From Telmatactis stephensoni (lineage: Eukaryota > Cnidaria > Anthozoa > Actiniaria > Isophelliidae), in the NCBI GenBank assembly GCA_029948255.1, contig JALIZF010001760.1, forward strand, positions 248,001-312,000: a DNA stretch of 64,000 nt, read 5' to 3'. Position numbers and translations under genes: made by a program. The notes beneath the pieces were generated by a model, which was given only the letters and a program-made list of their open reading frames with translations, was not told the origin of the DNA and ran no database searches. Of the stretch, positions 1-10,761 are shown in pieces. How positions within the stretch are numbered: position 1 is the first letter of the stretch; every line of letters starts with the position of its first letter.

Positions 1-47
1 TTACTCGATATTGAAAAAAGTCTCCTCTTTTACTGCGCAGTAAAGTG

Positions 48-185
48 TGATAGTCAAATAACAAAAGAACAATGGAATAGGGGTGCATGTATTAAGGTGT
101 AATACACGTGTTTCACGGGTTAATTATTGAAAACCACTCTAATAGAGTAGTTTCATAAACCTGTGAAATACGCTTATTTATAGTG
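48..185. repeat. Dispersed foldback repeat, copy 1
   Basis: This segment contains a block (gtgatagtcaaataacaaaa ... tttcacgggtt ... gaaaaccactcta) that recurs around 35789-35890 in the same order. The middle can fold on itself through an ACTCTAATAGAGT core. It is probably a MITE; its ends are not clear because the window begins here. Nothing else was recognised in the AT-rich stretch 186-680. Confidence 0.5.
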
Positions 186-896
186 CTACTTCCTTTATTT
201 CTTTGTTTCTTATTTCTTATTTATTTGTTACTCTAACAAGTACACTTTGCTTCACTATCTACGCTAAATGATCTTAATTTTTTAGTCAAGAACAAATACA
301 AGAGAAAAATAAGTACAATTCTCAGTGTATATGTAAATTTTCTACTAAAAATTAATAAAAGACTATATATTTTACTCCATATAACTAGTGATTTATCTGT
401 AATAAAATTAGGAATAATTTATTGTTGTCAAGGATTAGAAAAACACACGAAAAAGTGGTTTTAAGCGGTTACACATCCACACGAAAACGCTGATCGTTTC
501 ACGTTTCGTTTTGAAAACACTTTTCAAAATGACTATTTTCGATAACACCCATCTATCATCAATTCCGTGAGGACAGTCGTAAACGCTTCTTATCGAAAAC
601 GCTGGACCGTGTGACTCACTACACAAACGTTTGCGCATGTTCAAAAACGAAGTGAAAACGATCTTGTGGAAGAAGATATATTAGGCTAAGATCAAACGTC
701 GTACTTAATTGAGCCGTACTTATTGAGGAATTTCAGGTCGACCCAAACAATTTAGTTCGACAGGCCAGGCCAAACGTCGTACTAAATGAGTCGATCCGAA
801 AACTCGGTTGATTAACTGAGTTCAAGTGTAGCACGCCCGAGTCAGTCGTATAAAACGACTTAGTCGTACCAAATTCATCAGTCGCATCTAATTTGG

Positions 897-976
897 GCAT
901 CCTCGGGGACCCAGGAAAGGAAAAGGGGAAAAGGACGTCCTCCCCCTCCCCCATCGCCCTGGGTCCCCGAGGATGT
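897..976. repeat. Short palindromic MITE
   Basis: GCATCCTCGGGGACCCAGG on the left pairs with CCCTGGGTCCCCGAGGATG on the right, around a purine- then pyrimidine-rich centre of about 40 bp. Confidence 0.7.
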
Positions 977-1023
977 AATTTGGGTCAAACGTCGAACTTT
1001 ACATGAATTTATTTCTTTGAATT

Positions 1024-1170
1024 AAGGGACCATTCATTTTTTATCAGGGAGAGGGGGGCGGTGGAAATATGGGGGGGGGGGGCATTCAAAAAAATCAGGC
1101 CTATAGAGGGGGGGCCACATGTAGAAGAATCAATGTCAAAAGGGGGGGGGGCATTCAAAAACACCATACC
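1024..1170 (+). repeat. Partial copy of a G-rich MITE family
   Basis: Starts with AGGGACCATTCATTTTTTAT and continues into G-runs, matching the left half of the complete element at 1664-1841. The right TIR is missing, so this is a solo half copy. Confidence 0.65.
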
Positions 1171-1538
1171 AATGAGCTTTTATCAGTTATTTTTAAGTAA
1201 AGGAAACAGAATAGAACATTTCTGAGTTACTACTTTACTGCCTATCGCTGAGCGGCTCGCGCTTCGCGCTCGCAAATTAAAATGTACTGATATTACAAAA
1301 TCCGAAACTAGTTATATGTGCTAACTACTCATTTACTGAATCAGAAATGTAGTACTTTTGAGTTACTTTCATGCCTTACTTTGACGAGCGGCTCGCGCTT
1401 CGCGCTCGCACAATGTCGTTATTGTATATGGTTTCTGAAAATGTTCTGCTTGCTCTCAGAAGAGCAAGAGCTTTATTCTTTACAGAAAATTGATCCACCC
1501 TGATTCCGAAACGAATCCCCATTCAGAATGCAGCCTAC

Positions 1539-1629
1539 CGGCCTGTACGAAATAATCTGACATTAAAGTACATGGATTGCTAACGGGCCTGTACGAAATA
1601 ATCTGACATTAAAGTACATGGATTGCTAA
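1539..1629. repeat. Direct tandem duplication, unit ~45 bp
   Basis: Two back-to-back copies of a unit beginning GGCCTGTACGAAATAATCTG and ending GATTGCTAAC, identical as read by eye. Two GAGCGGCTCGCGCTTCGCGC blocks lie a little upstream, near 1252 and 1385. Confidence 0.8.
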
Positions 1630-1663
1630 CATTTATAAAACTACAACACACTTTTGATATCCT

Positions 1664-1841
1664 TTTAGGGATCATTCATTTTTTATCAGGGAGGGAGGGG
1701 AGCGGTGGAATTTTTTTGGGGGGAGAGGGGGGGTGATTAAAAAAAATCAGGCTTATAGAGGGGGGGCTAGTTTTTCTTGTATGGACTCCTGCTGGAATTC
1801 CACCGCCCCCCCTCCCTGATAAAAAATGAACGGTCCCTAAT
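1664..1841. mobile_element. Complete G-rich MITE with ~30-bp TIRs
   Basis: TTAGGGATCATTCATTTTTT at the left end is answered by AAAAAATGAACGGTCCCTAA at the right, followed inward by G-runs and C-runs. It is the intact version of the half copy at 1024. Confidence 0.8.
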
Positions 1842-2181
1842 TAGTACGGCTCATGTGAAGTACGACGTTTGACCCTAGCCTTAGTCGTTTACCGTTACAT
1901 AGAGCAGATTTCGTATGAGTGTGAAACGGATCGCGCCATGCCGTGACCGTGTCAATGCCGTGATGTCTATAATCAACCCACCAATGGCGAAGTAACTCGT
2001 GGATTGACCGAAATGACTACAGGAAGCCCAAACAATACATTTTAGTAAAATAGCGAGTTTTCATTTGAAGACAAAAGTCTAAATCAATCAATCAATAAAT
2101 CCTTTAGAGAAAAAAGTAGTCATTAGCTATAAAAGAAAAAAATATGTGTCAAAAAGAAAAAAAAAAGCGAAAAAAAAAAAA

Positions 2182-2270
2182 TGCTCACCGCCGGGCCGGG
2201 AATCGAACTCCCGGGACCTTTCGATTGGAAAGCCATGGGTATATCTACTGCTTGGCTTTATCGGGAGAAT
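2182..2270 (-). other. tRNA-like sequence, pseudogene or SINE head
   Basis: On the minus strand there is a good box B and T-arm (CCGGGAGTTCGATTCCCGG), an anticodon-arm-like CTTTCCAATCGAAAG and a weak A-box-like AGCCAAGCAGTAGATA. The anticodon loop lacks U33 and the acceptor ends do not pair well, so a functional tRNA is unlikely. The rest of 1885-3468 shows no gene; 2860-2960 has irregular repeats of 'ccgtgcaagtataaa' type. Confidence 0.5.
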
Positions 2271-3468
2271 TTTGTGTATTTATTGTCAGTGTGTGATTAC
2301 AAAACAAATGCAAACAATGTCTGTATTTAATTTTTCGTGTGTATTGGACATGTCTGGGAGTGCTTCTAGTCAATGGTATTTCAAGCTATATTGTTCAGTT
2401 TGTATTTCTAGAGCTGATGTGTTCTCCGGGACTATTAGACTCGGATATCAAACTATTTACGGCATACTATAACCGACACGTTTATCTGCCTTAATGGTAA
2501 TGACAGTAAAATTCATTGATTTTCCTTCTAGCTAGCTACTTTTGAAGCATATGTTCTGTATAGTCTTTCTGTATTTAACTAAGTATAGATTTTGTCTAGT
2601 CTGATTTCAACATAAATCGTGAAAAGCAAATATTGTTGATCTCTGATCATGAATAATTCGGGAGTTCGGGAGTCCTTCGGGAGTCCGGGAATAAAAAAAT
2701 CATATTTCCTTCAATCTCGTACCCAGAGCCCACATTACTTTCGGCCAGCGGTCAATCTCGTCGAGCATGCGCAGTAGCATAGTTAACACATTTGCGAGTG
2801 AGTGAGTGACTCATTTGCATATTTTGACCCCTCACTATAACTTGTGGATTTGCAATCCACGAGTTAAAAAACCGTGTGAGTACTGAAAACCGTGCAAGTA
2901 TTTATAAGCCATGCAAGGATAAAAAAACATGCAAGTATAAAAACTAGTGCAAGTATAAAAATCCGTGGTATCAGAAACTCTCACTCTGGTGCAGAGTTCA
3001 TTGTTTTGTACGTAAAAATACAGAGGCCATGAATTACAACTCCGTCAAAACGGGCTAATGGCCAAAATAGACCCATTGTCATGTAGGGTACGGTATAAAT
3101 GGATGAAATACAGAAAATCACTGCAATACCTGACAAAGGGGTCTGAAGGGGTCTATAATCATTTTCTTATTTACTGAAAAAAGCTATAGAGTGTAAAGGA
3201 TCGAGAAAGGCAGAATTCCATAACAAACCATATTATTTCTCTCCAGATGCACAAATAATTCAAATTGTCAAATTGTTATCTGGTGAATTACATCTATTAT
3301 TGTGGACATTGCCCAGGCTCTCGTATCGCGCGCGCGCAGGGCAGCGCGCACTCGGTCAATTACGTAAATAACGTCACAGTGGATGACGTCAGGCTAGATT
3401 AGTTGATTAGCTAAATTAGCAACAGAGTCAGATAGCAAACACAGAGAAAAGATACTCATAAATTAGCA

Positions 3469-6400
3469 ATGCCACTGCTTTTAGGAATCTCCGTAGGAAT
3501 CTCCGTATTGACTGCATTTACTGCATTCTTCATTCGTTTTTTCTTTCCATCGAAATGGGACGCAATGGTGATGCATTTGTCTTGGTCGAGCCAAGGTAAG
3601 AATGCAAGACGACAAATTTACAAGAACAGCTAAAAGCAAATCCTCTACATTTTTTATCACCTGTTGTGTAACGTATTGTAGACTGAAGTTGCATTTTTTT
3701 TCCTTGTAAGACCACAAACTCATAACGACTAAAACAAGGAAAGCAAAGAAAGCTGCGAAAGGTAAAACTTCAATGAAAACAATTAGTTTTCGTCAAGTCA
3801 ATCTTGCATTTATTTTTATCTTCTCTTCCAATTCTTTGTATCAGTGTACGAAAAGTATACCAGAAAACATCAGCGTAGAGATGCATGGAAGCATATTTTT
3901 GTAAAACAAAATTTAAGTAAGTATCCTTTTCATTTAATCATAATTGATATCATGATCTTCATCCAGGGAAGTCTAATGAACGTTGGATAGAGTATGAGGG
4001 TTGCATACAGTCGAGAGTGGAAAAGAGCAATAAATTTCCAAGGTGTTATTGTTGATTTTTGGTTTCTTTCTCTGATTGATTGATTGATTTAGAAATTGAA
4101 GAACCTAAATATCTACCAAGATTAGTTCCACACAAGAATGTTGACGCTTCAAGTCTTTCACCACTATTTGTCTTGAGCCTACTAGTCCTCCTATTTGTTT
4201 TGGTCATTTTATTTTACAGAAAGAGGTAAGCAATTAGAATAAGTGACAAGTGCAAATCTTTATGCATAGCAAAGTGCTGTACCGATGTGGAGAGTTCACG
4301 AAATGCCTAGAAATACTTGTAAATTCAGTAGTGTTTATTTGATTTATTTAGGCTCAGAGAAAAGAGTCAGCCAATGAAGCAAAGACAGAGAAGAAGAAAA
4401 GGGAAAGGCAAAAAGAAAAGGGGAAAAGCAATCGTTCAAAAAGAATGTATTGACGCGCACTTGGGCCAAGAAGAAGAAGAAGAACAACGACTACTGGAGG
4501 AACAACGATCCGCTGAACTTCAAAAGGAAAATCAAGAAAGGGGATCACAAAAAAAAATTATGGAAGAAGAAGAAGTTAAAGATAACTTAGAACAGCACAA
4601 AGAACAGGTTACTCTGCAGCAACCAGAGAAACAAGAACTACTGGAATGGACAATACAAGTTAATAAGTCAACAAGGCGCAATCAACAAAAGCAACCATCA
4701 AAAGCTAACAAACAAGCAACGAAAGAACAGGGCAATAAAACAATGAAACAACAAACGCGGAATTGTAAATCACAAAAACGTGGACCGCGGGAACGAAAAT
4801 CACGACGAAGACCACGACAACAGAGATCAGAATCGAATCCACATCAACACACCGTCGTCGCCACACCAAACCGCACTGTAGACATACATCATCAATTCCC
4901 CATTAACATCAAATCACCATGGAAACAGGTGCCTTCACAACTGTCACAAATCTCTGCATCGTACCCACCTCTGTCGACTCAGGCTGGAAAAACCAGTAAC
5001 ATGGACACAGTTCAACCCAAGGACGACAAACAAGAGGTAAGTGTAGCGCAGTTAGTTAGTGCACGGCTTTCTGATGTAAGAGGTTCGGTTCCCAGTCACC
5101 TTATCTTGTTTCGACTTCTGTCCATTTTGTGTAGCTTTAAGTAGCTTTAGCAGTGATGAAAAAATGGCAGGTAAAGAGCGCACCGTTGGCTTCCTGGGAG
5201 ACCAGCGCGTTTACCTGAAGAAACCAACACTAAATATGCGTGCTTTCCTTTATAGTGCAGGCATATCGTGCACAAAAAGTGCAGAATTGTTCAGTTTTTT
5301 GCTACAAGCATGAAAATTGGCACAATGATAGAAGAAAACATGCTGACTAATTCCTGATATAGCGCCACGCCCAAAAATCAATACTTCCAGTTTTACACAT
5401 GTGGAATTAATTTTCACTTAAAATTAAATACAATTGTTGCATTAACTAGTTGGTTCATGAAATGTGATAATTCTTTATGAGTACTGTTCCTTCTACCTAA
5501 CTGACTATAGTGCCCCACCCTATTCCTCGTACTTCCAGTTTTATGTTAATGGATTTAATTAAATTCAAAATTACTGAAAATAACTGTTTTCTACAATGCT
5601 ATCACTACCAACTAATCCAAATTGGTCTAATGGTGCATGCCCTTTTCATTTCACATGCACTGCCACACCCTAAACTTAGTACTGCCAGTATAGATACATA
5701 GGAATACCTCAAGTCTCTCAAGTATCAAAATTATTCACCTTGTTTTAAAGTCAAGGAGATAGAATAATAGACGGATATGATTGAAACAACGCAATTTGCA
5801 AAACATGCAACCATGGCAACGCCTTTTCAAAAGTACTTCCAGTAATAGTACATTGTAATTGATTATTGGGGTTACTGGAATTTATTAATTTTGCATTATG
5901 AAAAATCTAATATTTTTTAAGGTAAGAATCTTTGACAAGGGAGAGGGCTATTGCAGTTCACTCGTAGCAATCACTAAATTTTATTATTTCAATAACTTCC
6001 CAAACGAATTAATTCCATTGCAATTTTGCACATTTTTATATTGCTGACATTTACATCTGGTCAGGTGGCTACACATTTCCAAAATCTCTTGCTTAGTTTT
6101 CCCACAATTGTGTCAATTTAATCTTTTTGGTCCGCCTTTGTCTACTGCCAAGTGCGGTGCAGAGGGTAGCTGCAACGACTGACCTGGCTTGATAAGCGGT
6201 TAGTCTCTTAATGTGATTTTGGCGGAGTGCTGCAGATGGGATGCTGCCCCCATTGACTTGGCTTTTTTGAAAACATTTCCTTCTATAAACTGAAGTCAAT
6301 AACTATTTGGTAAAAGTTAGTTTAACTGTACAGTAGTACAACAAATTGCTGCAGTAGACTGACATATATTTCCAACAGATCTTTACATACAGAATCATTC

Positions 6401-8700
6401 AAAGGCCGTTCAAATGTTGTTTTTACTTCTGCAAACAATACCTTCAAGTCTCCAAGGCAGATATTTTCCCGAATATAGACATTTCATTGCAGCCCGTGAA
6501 GACAAAGAAATGAAAAGTTGAAGTTTTACTTCGAAATCGCGGGACGTTGGTGCGCAGATCTCCAGGCCTATTCCAGGCCCTAAAATCGCCCAAAATCGCC
6601 TTAAGTTTTGAGTATCTTTGGGGATAATTTTGCTAAAATCGCCCAAAATTACGGCGATTTTAGTGCCCGGAGTAGGCCTATTTCCAGAGCCAGAGGCTTG
6701 TGGAAAAAGCAATTGAAGATGGGCCCTTTTCTCCCGCTCTCCACCGATGCTCCATTTTAAGGGTATTTACAGTATATTAAAGCTACACGGAAAGAACAGA
6801 AGTCGAAACAAGGATAGGAAGTCACTGATATTCGATGGGGATCAAACTTGGGACCTCTCGCACTAACCAACTGTGCAATCCTTGCTCCTAAAAGTCGTGG
6901 AAGCCATGGAAAGCAGGAAGTGCAGCTGCTTTGCTAGGGCCTAGTGCTCTGAAAACTTCAAGAACTGCAATATCACAATCCTTACAAATGAAAAAAAAAA
7001 TCCTTGAGTCTGATTCCTCTTAAGTGCATGTTGCCAATCCAGTGAATTCCCGTTCTACATCACATGCTAATCCTTGTCCAAAAGAAGAATCAAGTGTATG
7101 TTTCCAGGCAACTTGATGACTTTCATTTGCAAATTTCAACTAAAAGTAAAAAGCTCTCAAAAACCTAAGGAATCCAGCGAATTCCCGTTCAACACTAATG
7201 TTTCTCCAACAGAAGAAATCAAGTGTTTCTTGTTGGGCAATATAATGGATTTGCAAATTTCAGCAAAAAATAAAAAAAGCTCAATACCCTAAGGAATCTT
7301 TCCCAGTTCTACACGCTTTGGTTGACCATGGCTTTGTTAACTTCTAGATATGGTCTGTGATTTGAGGCTATCAGTGCCGCAATATTCGCTCCACATTACA
7401 TCAACCCTGGAGACATTCTGTATTAAACTGGGTCTTTACAGTCATGTGTAATTGATCAGGCTATTGTGAACGGGTTTTCTTTATGTGGAAAATTATAAAA
7501 TAGTGAGAATTATTGATTGTTACGAGGGAAGTGCAATAACAGTGGCCTTTATGCAGGAATCCCTACAGAAAGATGTCAGATTGCCATATACCCAAACCTA
7601 ATTCCAGATCATCAATTCCAAAGTATTATTACTGGAAGTACTTTTGAAAAGGCGTTGCCATGGTTGCATGTTTTGCAAATTGCGTTGTTTCAATCATATC
7701 CGTCTATTATTCTATCTCCTTGACTTTAAAACAAGGTGAATAATTTTGATACTTGAGAGACTTGAGGTATTCCTATGTGTCTATACTGGCAGTACTAAGT
7801 TTAGGGTGTGGCAGTGCATGTGAAATGAAAAGGGCATGCACCATTAGACCAATTTGGATTAGTTGGTAGTGATAGCATTGTAGAAAACGGTTATTTTCAG
7901 TAATTTTGAATTTAATTAAATCCATTAACATAAAACTGGAAGTACGAGGAATAGGGTGGGGCACTATAGTCAGGTAGAAGGAACAGTACTCATAAAGAAT
8001 TATCACATTTCATGAACCAACTAGTTAATGCAACAATTGTATTTAATTTTAAGTGAAAATTAATTCCACATGTGTAAAACTGGAAGTATTGATTTTTGGG
8101 CGTGGCGCTATATCAGGAATTAGTCAGCATGTTGTCTTCTATCATTGTGCCAATTTTCATGCTTGTAGCAAAAAACTGAACAATTCTGCACGATATGCCT
8201 GCACTATTATCTTTAAACAGGCAGAAGCCAAAGACAACAAGGACATGAAAGGCAAACGTCGACGACGAAACAGAGTGTGCACAGTCAACCAGTTCATTGT
8301 TAGTGCACTCAATAGATCAGATCAACAGGCTGCATCACCTCGACAACGACGACGAGGTGGTAATGAGCAACGAACCGAAACATTTGACACCAAGTCACGT
8401 GTCATCTATCTATCTGAACAGGTAAGCAGACTAGTGTGGAGTTGGTAGACATATGCCCTGGGCAAAACAGTAGTAAAGAATGGCGTGGTTTGTGTGTGTG
8501 TGTTGGGGAGGGGAGGGGGTATGGGCTATGACGAACTAAACTGGGAGGATGGGTCGGCAATTTTGGCATTTTTCTCTCTATTACGAATACCAATTCAAGG
8601 CGAATATGAATTACTTTACAAATATCATACTAGAAGGATAAAAATAACCATGTTTTTCTTTTTGTAATTTACATTCCAGATTGACGTTCATCGTGACTAG
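3469..8700 (+). CDS. Unrecognised two-hydrophobic-segment protein with basic/acidic coiled tail (7 exons)
   Basis: Exons by splice site and phase: 3469-3595, 3711-3761, 3845-3916, 4093-4225, 4352-5036, 8221-8421, 8680-8700. They join in frame and sum to 1290 nt, giving 429 residues plus stop. The start MPLLLGISVG opens a hydrophobic segment (about residues 1-28, signal anchor or signal peptide). A second hydrophobic stretch in exon 4 (LFVLSLLVLLFVLVILFY, about residues 119-136) is a clear membrane span followed by RKR. The rest is K/R-rich, then E/Q-rich coiled-coil-like, then basic and low complexity. The last exon encodes only six residues. A poly-A signal AATAAA lies at 8762. The composition recalls ER-anchored coiled-coil proteins such as p180 or triadin types, but I do not recognise the family. 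Intron 5 (3.2 kb) contains a SINE and a large foldback element. The gene structure is well supported; the function is unknown. Confidence 0.72.
5041..5155 (+). mobile_element. tRNA-derived SINE, copy A
   Basis: An A-box-like GTAGCGCAGTTAGTTAGTGC and a B-box-like GAGGTTCGGTTCCCAG are followed by a tail (TTGTTTCGACTTCTGT, then TGTGTAGCTTTAA) shared with the inverted copy at 6766-6885. It starts only a few bases after the splice donor of exon 5 of the surrounding gene. Confidence 0.7.
5253..8215. mobile_element. Large foldback element with ~600-bp inverted arms
   Basis: The left arm (about 5253-5870) and right arm (about 7612-8215) are near-perfect reverse complements; the ends read ATAGTGCAGGCATATCGTGC and GCACGATATGCCTGCACTAT. 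The ~1.7-kb centre has no convincing ORF; it holds an inverted SINE copy and a CCCAAAATCGCC-rich patch. Apparent ORFs in the arms are mirror images of each other and are not genes. The element lies wholly inside the last long intron of the surrounding gene, its right end about five bases before the acceptor AG. Confidence 0.85.
6766..6885 (-). mobile_element. tRNA-derived SINE, copy B
   Basis: On the minus strand: TGCACAGTTGGTTAGTGCGA (A box), CCCAAGTTTGATCCCCA (B box), then the same TTGTTTCGACTTCTGT tail as copy A. It sits in the centre of the foldback element. Confidence 0.7.
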
Positions 8701-8761
8701 AGACTTGACAGCTAGCGTAACTTGGTGTAATTTTTGTAATATTGATAGTATTATTTATTCC

Positions 8762-8767
8762 AATAAA
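8762..8767 (+). terminator. Poly-A signal of the coiled-tail protein gene
   Basis: AATAAA 62 bases after the TAG at 8698-8700, a normal distance for a short 3' UTR. Confidence 0.6.
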
Positions 8768-8939
8768 ACAATTAACCAATCTATACAACGTTGTATCACT
8801 GAACTAATTTGGTATATGGAATGGGGAAAACCTAAGTAACACAGGAGAGTGGTTTAGCCCATGAATTTTGCTCTGGAACCCAGTTTTCATGGAACTGGTA
8901 AAATGGATGGTACTCCCACAAGTTTAAAGCTTGGAGATT

Positions 8940-9753
8940 AAAGCCGGCGATACATGCTGCAATTTTTTTTCGCGCGCCCATGCAATGCAATTTTAGAGAT
9001 TTTAATTGTTGCGAGAGCGAAATTACCGTGTATCAACATAGGTGGCAACGATGTCTCGAAACAAAAAAAATGTTGCAAAAAGTTCAAAGTTTGAACTTTT
9101 CTCTGCAACAATTTAAACATTGCACGCTCGTACTGAATGTTGTAGTGATGATAGACGCTGCAATTTTTCTCTGCAGCTCACAGGCAGCCCAAGCTCTTAT
9201 TTTGTGGTATTGTATTACAACGAACGATTGTTTTAACGGAACATTAACGGTCATATTTTACATCCTTAAAATATTGTACTTATGTGAATAAAACTGACTT
9301 AACTCGATAACATGTTGTGTCATATATTACTTGGCCGAGTTTGCAGTCATTTGGGTGAGTTTTCACTGAGTTATCCTTGTTTTGCTTCCCCCACTATAAA
9401 GAATCCCTTGGGATTCTTTATAGTGGGGGAAGCAAAACAAGGATAACTCAGTGAAAACTCGGGATTCTTTATAGTGGGGGAAGCAAAACAAGGATAACTC
9501 AGTGAAAACTCACCCAAATGACTGCAAACTCGGCCAAGTAATATATGACACAACATGTTATCGAGTTAAGTCAGTTTTATTCACATAAGTACAATATTTT
9601 AAGGATGTAAAATATGACCGTTAATGTTCCGTTAAAACAATCGTTCGTTGTAATACAATACCACAAAATAAGAGCTTGGGCTGCCTGTGTGCAACTAAAT
9701 CCAAAATTGCATTGCTAGCGCGAGAAAAATTGCAGCGCGTATCGCCGGCTTAA
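8940..9753. mobile_element. Foldback element with AAGCCGGCGATAC termini
   Basis: The ends are AAGCCGGCGATAC and GTATCGCCGGCTT. Inner arms (about 9176-9407 and 9460-9694) are inverted copies. The centre repeats an ACTATAAAGAATCCC / GGGATTCTTTATAGT hairpin. The left terminal ~230 bp resembles the shorter MITE at 24703-24984, while the right arm lacks that block. The stretch 9754-10350 shows no gene. Confidence 0.75.
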
Positions 9754-10361
9754 GGATGTGTCCGTCACATAGAGGTGTCAGTACTGAGAAGCTATACTGT
9801 ATTTAAATCAATAGACCTTTCCCCAAAATGGCGAATTTTTTTTCAACCTATAGCTAAGACGTAATGATCCCTAAAATATTAAAGAGTACGTCTCACTAGT
9901 AACTGCAAAAATCAAGAAAGTTCCAATAAAAATCTACAGATATGAATTTTTGAAATTTGCTAATTTTAGGCAAATGTATGTCTTGGGGGGGTGGGATAGC
10001 ATATAGCCATACATTTCAGGGCCGGCCGTAGCCACCATTTCAACATTGGTACGGTTTTTTAAAAGTTGGTCCGGTTTTTTGACCGGCGGCCATTTTGGAG
10101 AAAGGTCTATTAACAAATCATCAGATGACTTGTCCGCAAAGACCATTTGACTGGACGTCTTCTCATGTGAAAAAAACAAAACCAACCAATCAACCAATCA
10201 ACCAAATAAACAAGACAAAAGACCTCACCTCAGGCCTGATTCGACGACTGACTCACCCAAAAGGGAGTGTGAAGTCTTTCTTTTGGGCGGGTCCGGACGA
10301 ACCATCAGTCAACTTGTCTGTCTTCTAGTAATGAAAACGGCCATGTAATACATATAATACC

Positions 10362-10367
10362 TTTATT
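10362..10367 (-). terminator. Candidate poly-A signal of the RAD21-like gene
   Basis: AATAAA on the minus strand about 395 bases after the stop codon of the cohesin gene. No other feature was seen between the two convergent genes on this side. Confidence 0.4.
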
Positions 10368-10761
10368 TGTACATATGAGGAATAAAATAGTATGACAGTT
10401 TCATCACGATAAAATACCTCAGATACAACTAAAAGCTTCTTGTTAAAAAAGACCTGCTCAATGCTAAAAACGCAAAATACATGCTTGCTGAACCTGAGAA
10501 ATAATCAATAGTACATTCTTAATTAAAATGGATACGATGAAGATTTAATGTACAAATTCATGTCAAAAGGTACCATCAGAAACTATATTACAAGGAATGA
10601 AATGTTTAAAATGTCCTTCGCAGAAAGCCATCTGCAGTCTAAAACCAAAACTTCTGTACTACAGATTACAGTAAAATGTCATAAAACAGTAAGATGTGCA
10701 TGTACATTGCCAGAGCGCAAATGCGTTGCTCATTTTTACAGCCTCTGTCGTCATCTGATAG

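Larger units (their letters stand above)
681..1884. mobile_element. Composite inverted-repeat element with ~40-bp outer TIRs
   Basis: The left end (TAGGCTAAGATCAAACGTCG) is matched in reverse complement at the right end (TAAGGCTAGGGTCAAACGTCG). Extra internal copies of the AAACGTCG(T/A)ACT motif lie near 776 and 987. Several smaller elements are nested inside: a palindrome at 897-976, a partial G-rich MITE at 1024-1170, a tandem duplication at 1539-1629 and a full MITE at 1664-1841. No coding sequence is evident. Confidence 0.6.

Noticed and set aside
2182..2270. A functional tRNA gene
   Set aside because: The T arm is good but U33 is missing and the acceptor stem does not close; a SINE or pseudo-tRNA is more likely.
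5510..8006. Nearly identical ORFs at 5510-5701 (+) and 7773-8006 (-)
   Set aside because: They are the two mirrored arms of one foldback element, with no start context, domain or splice signal.
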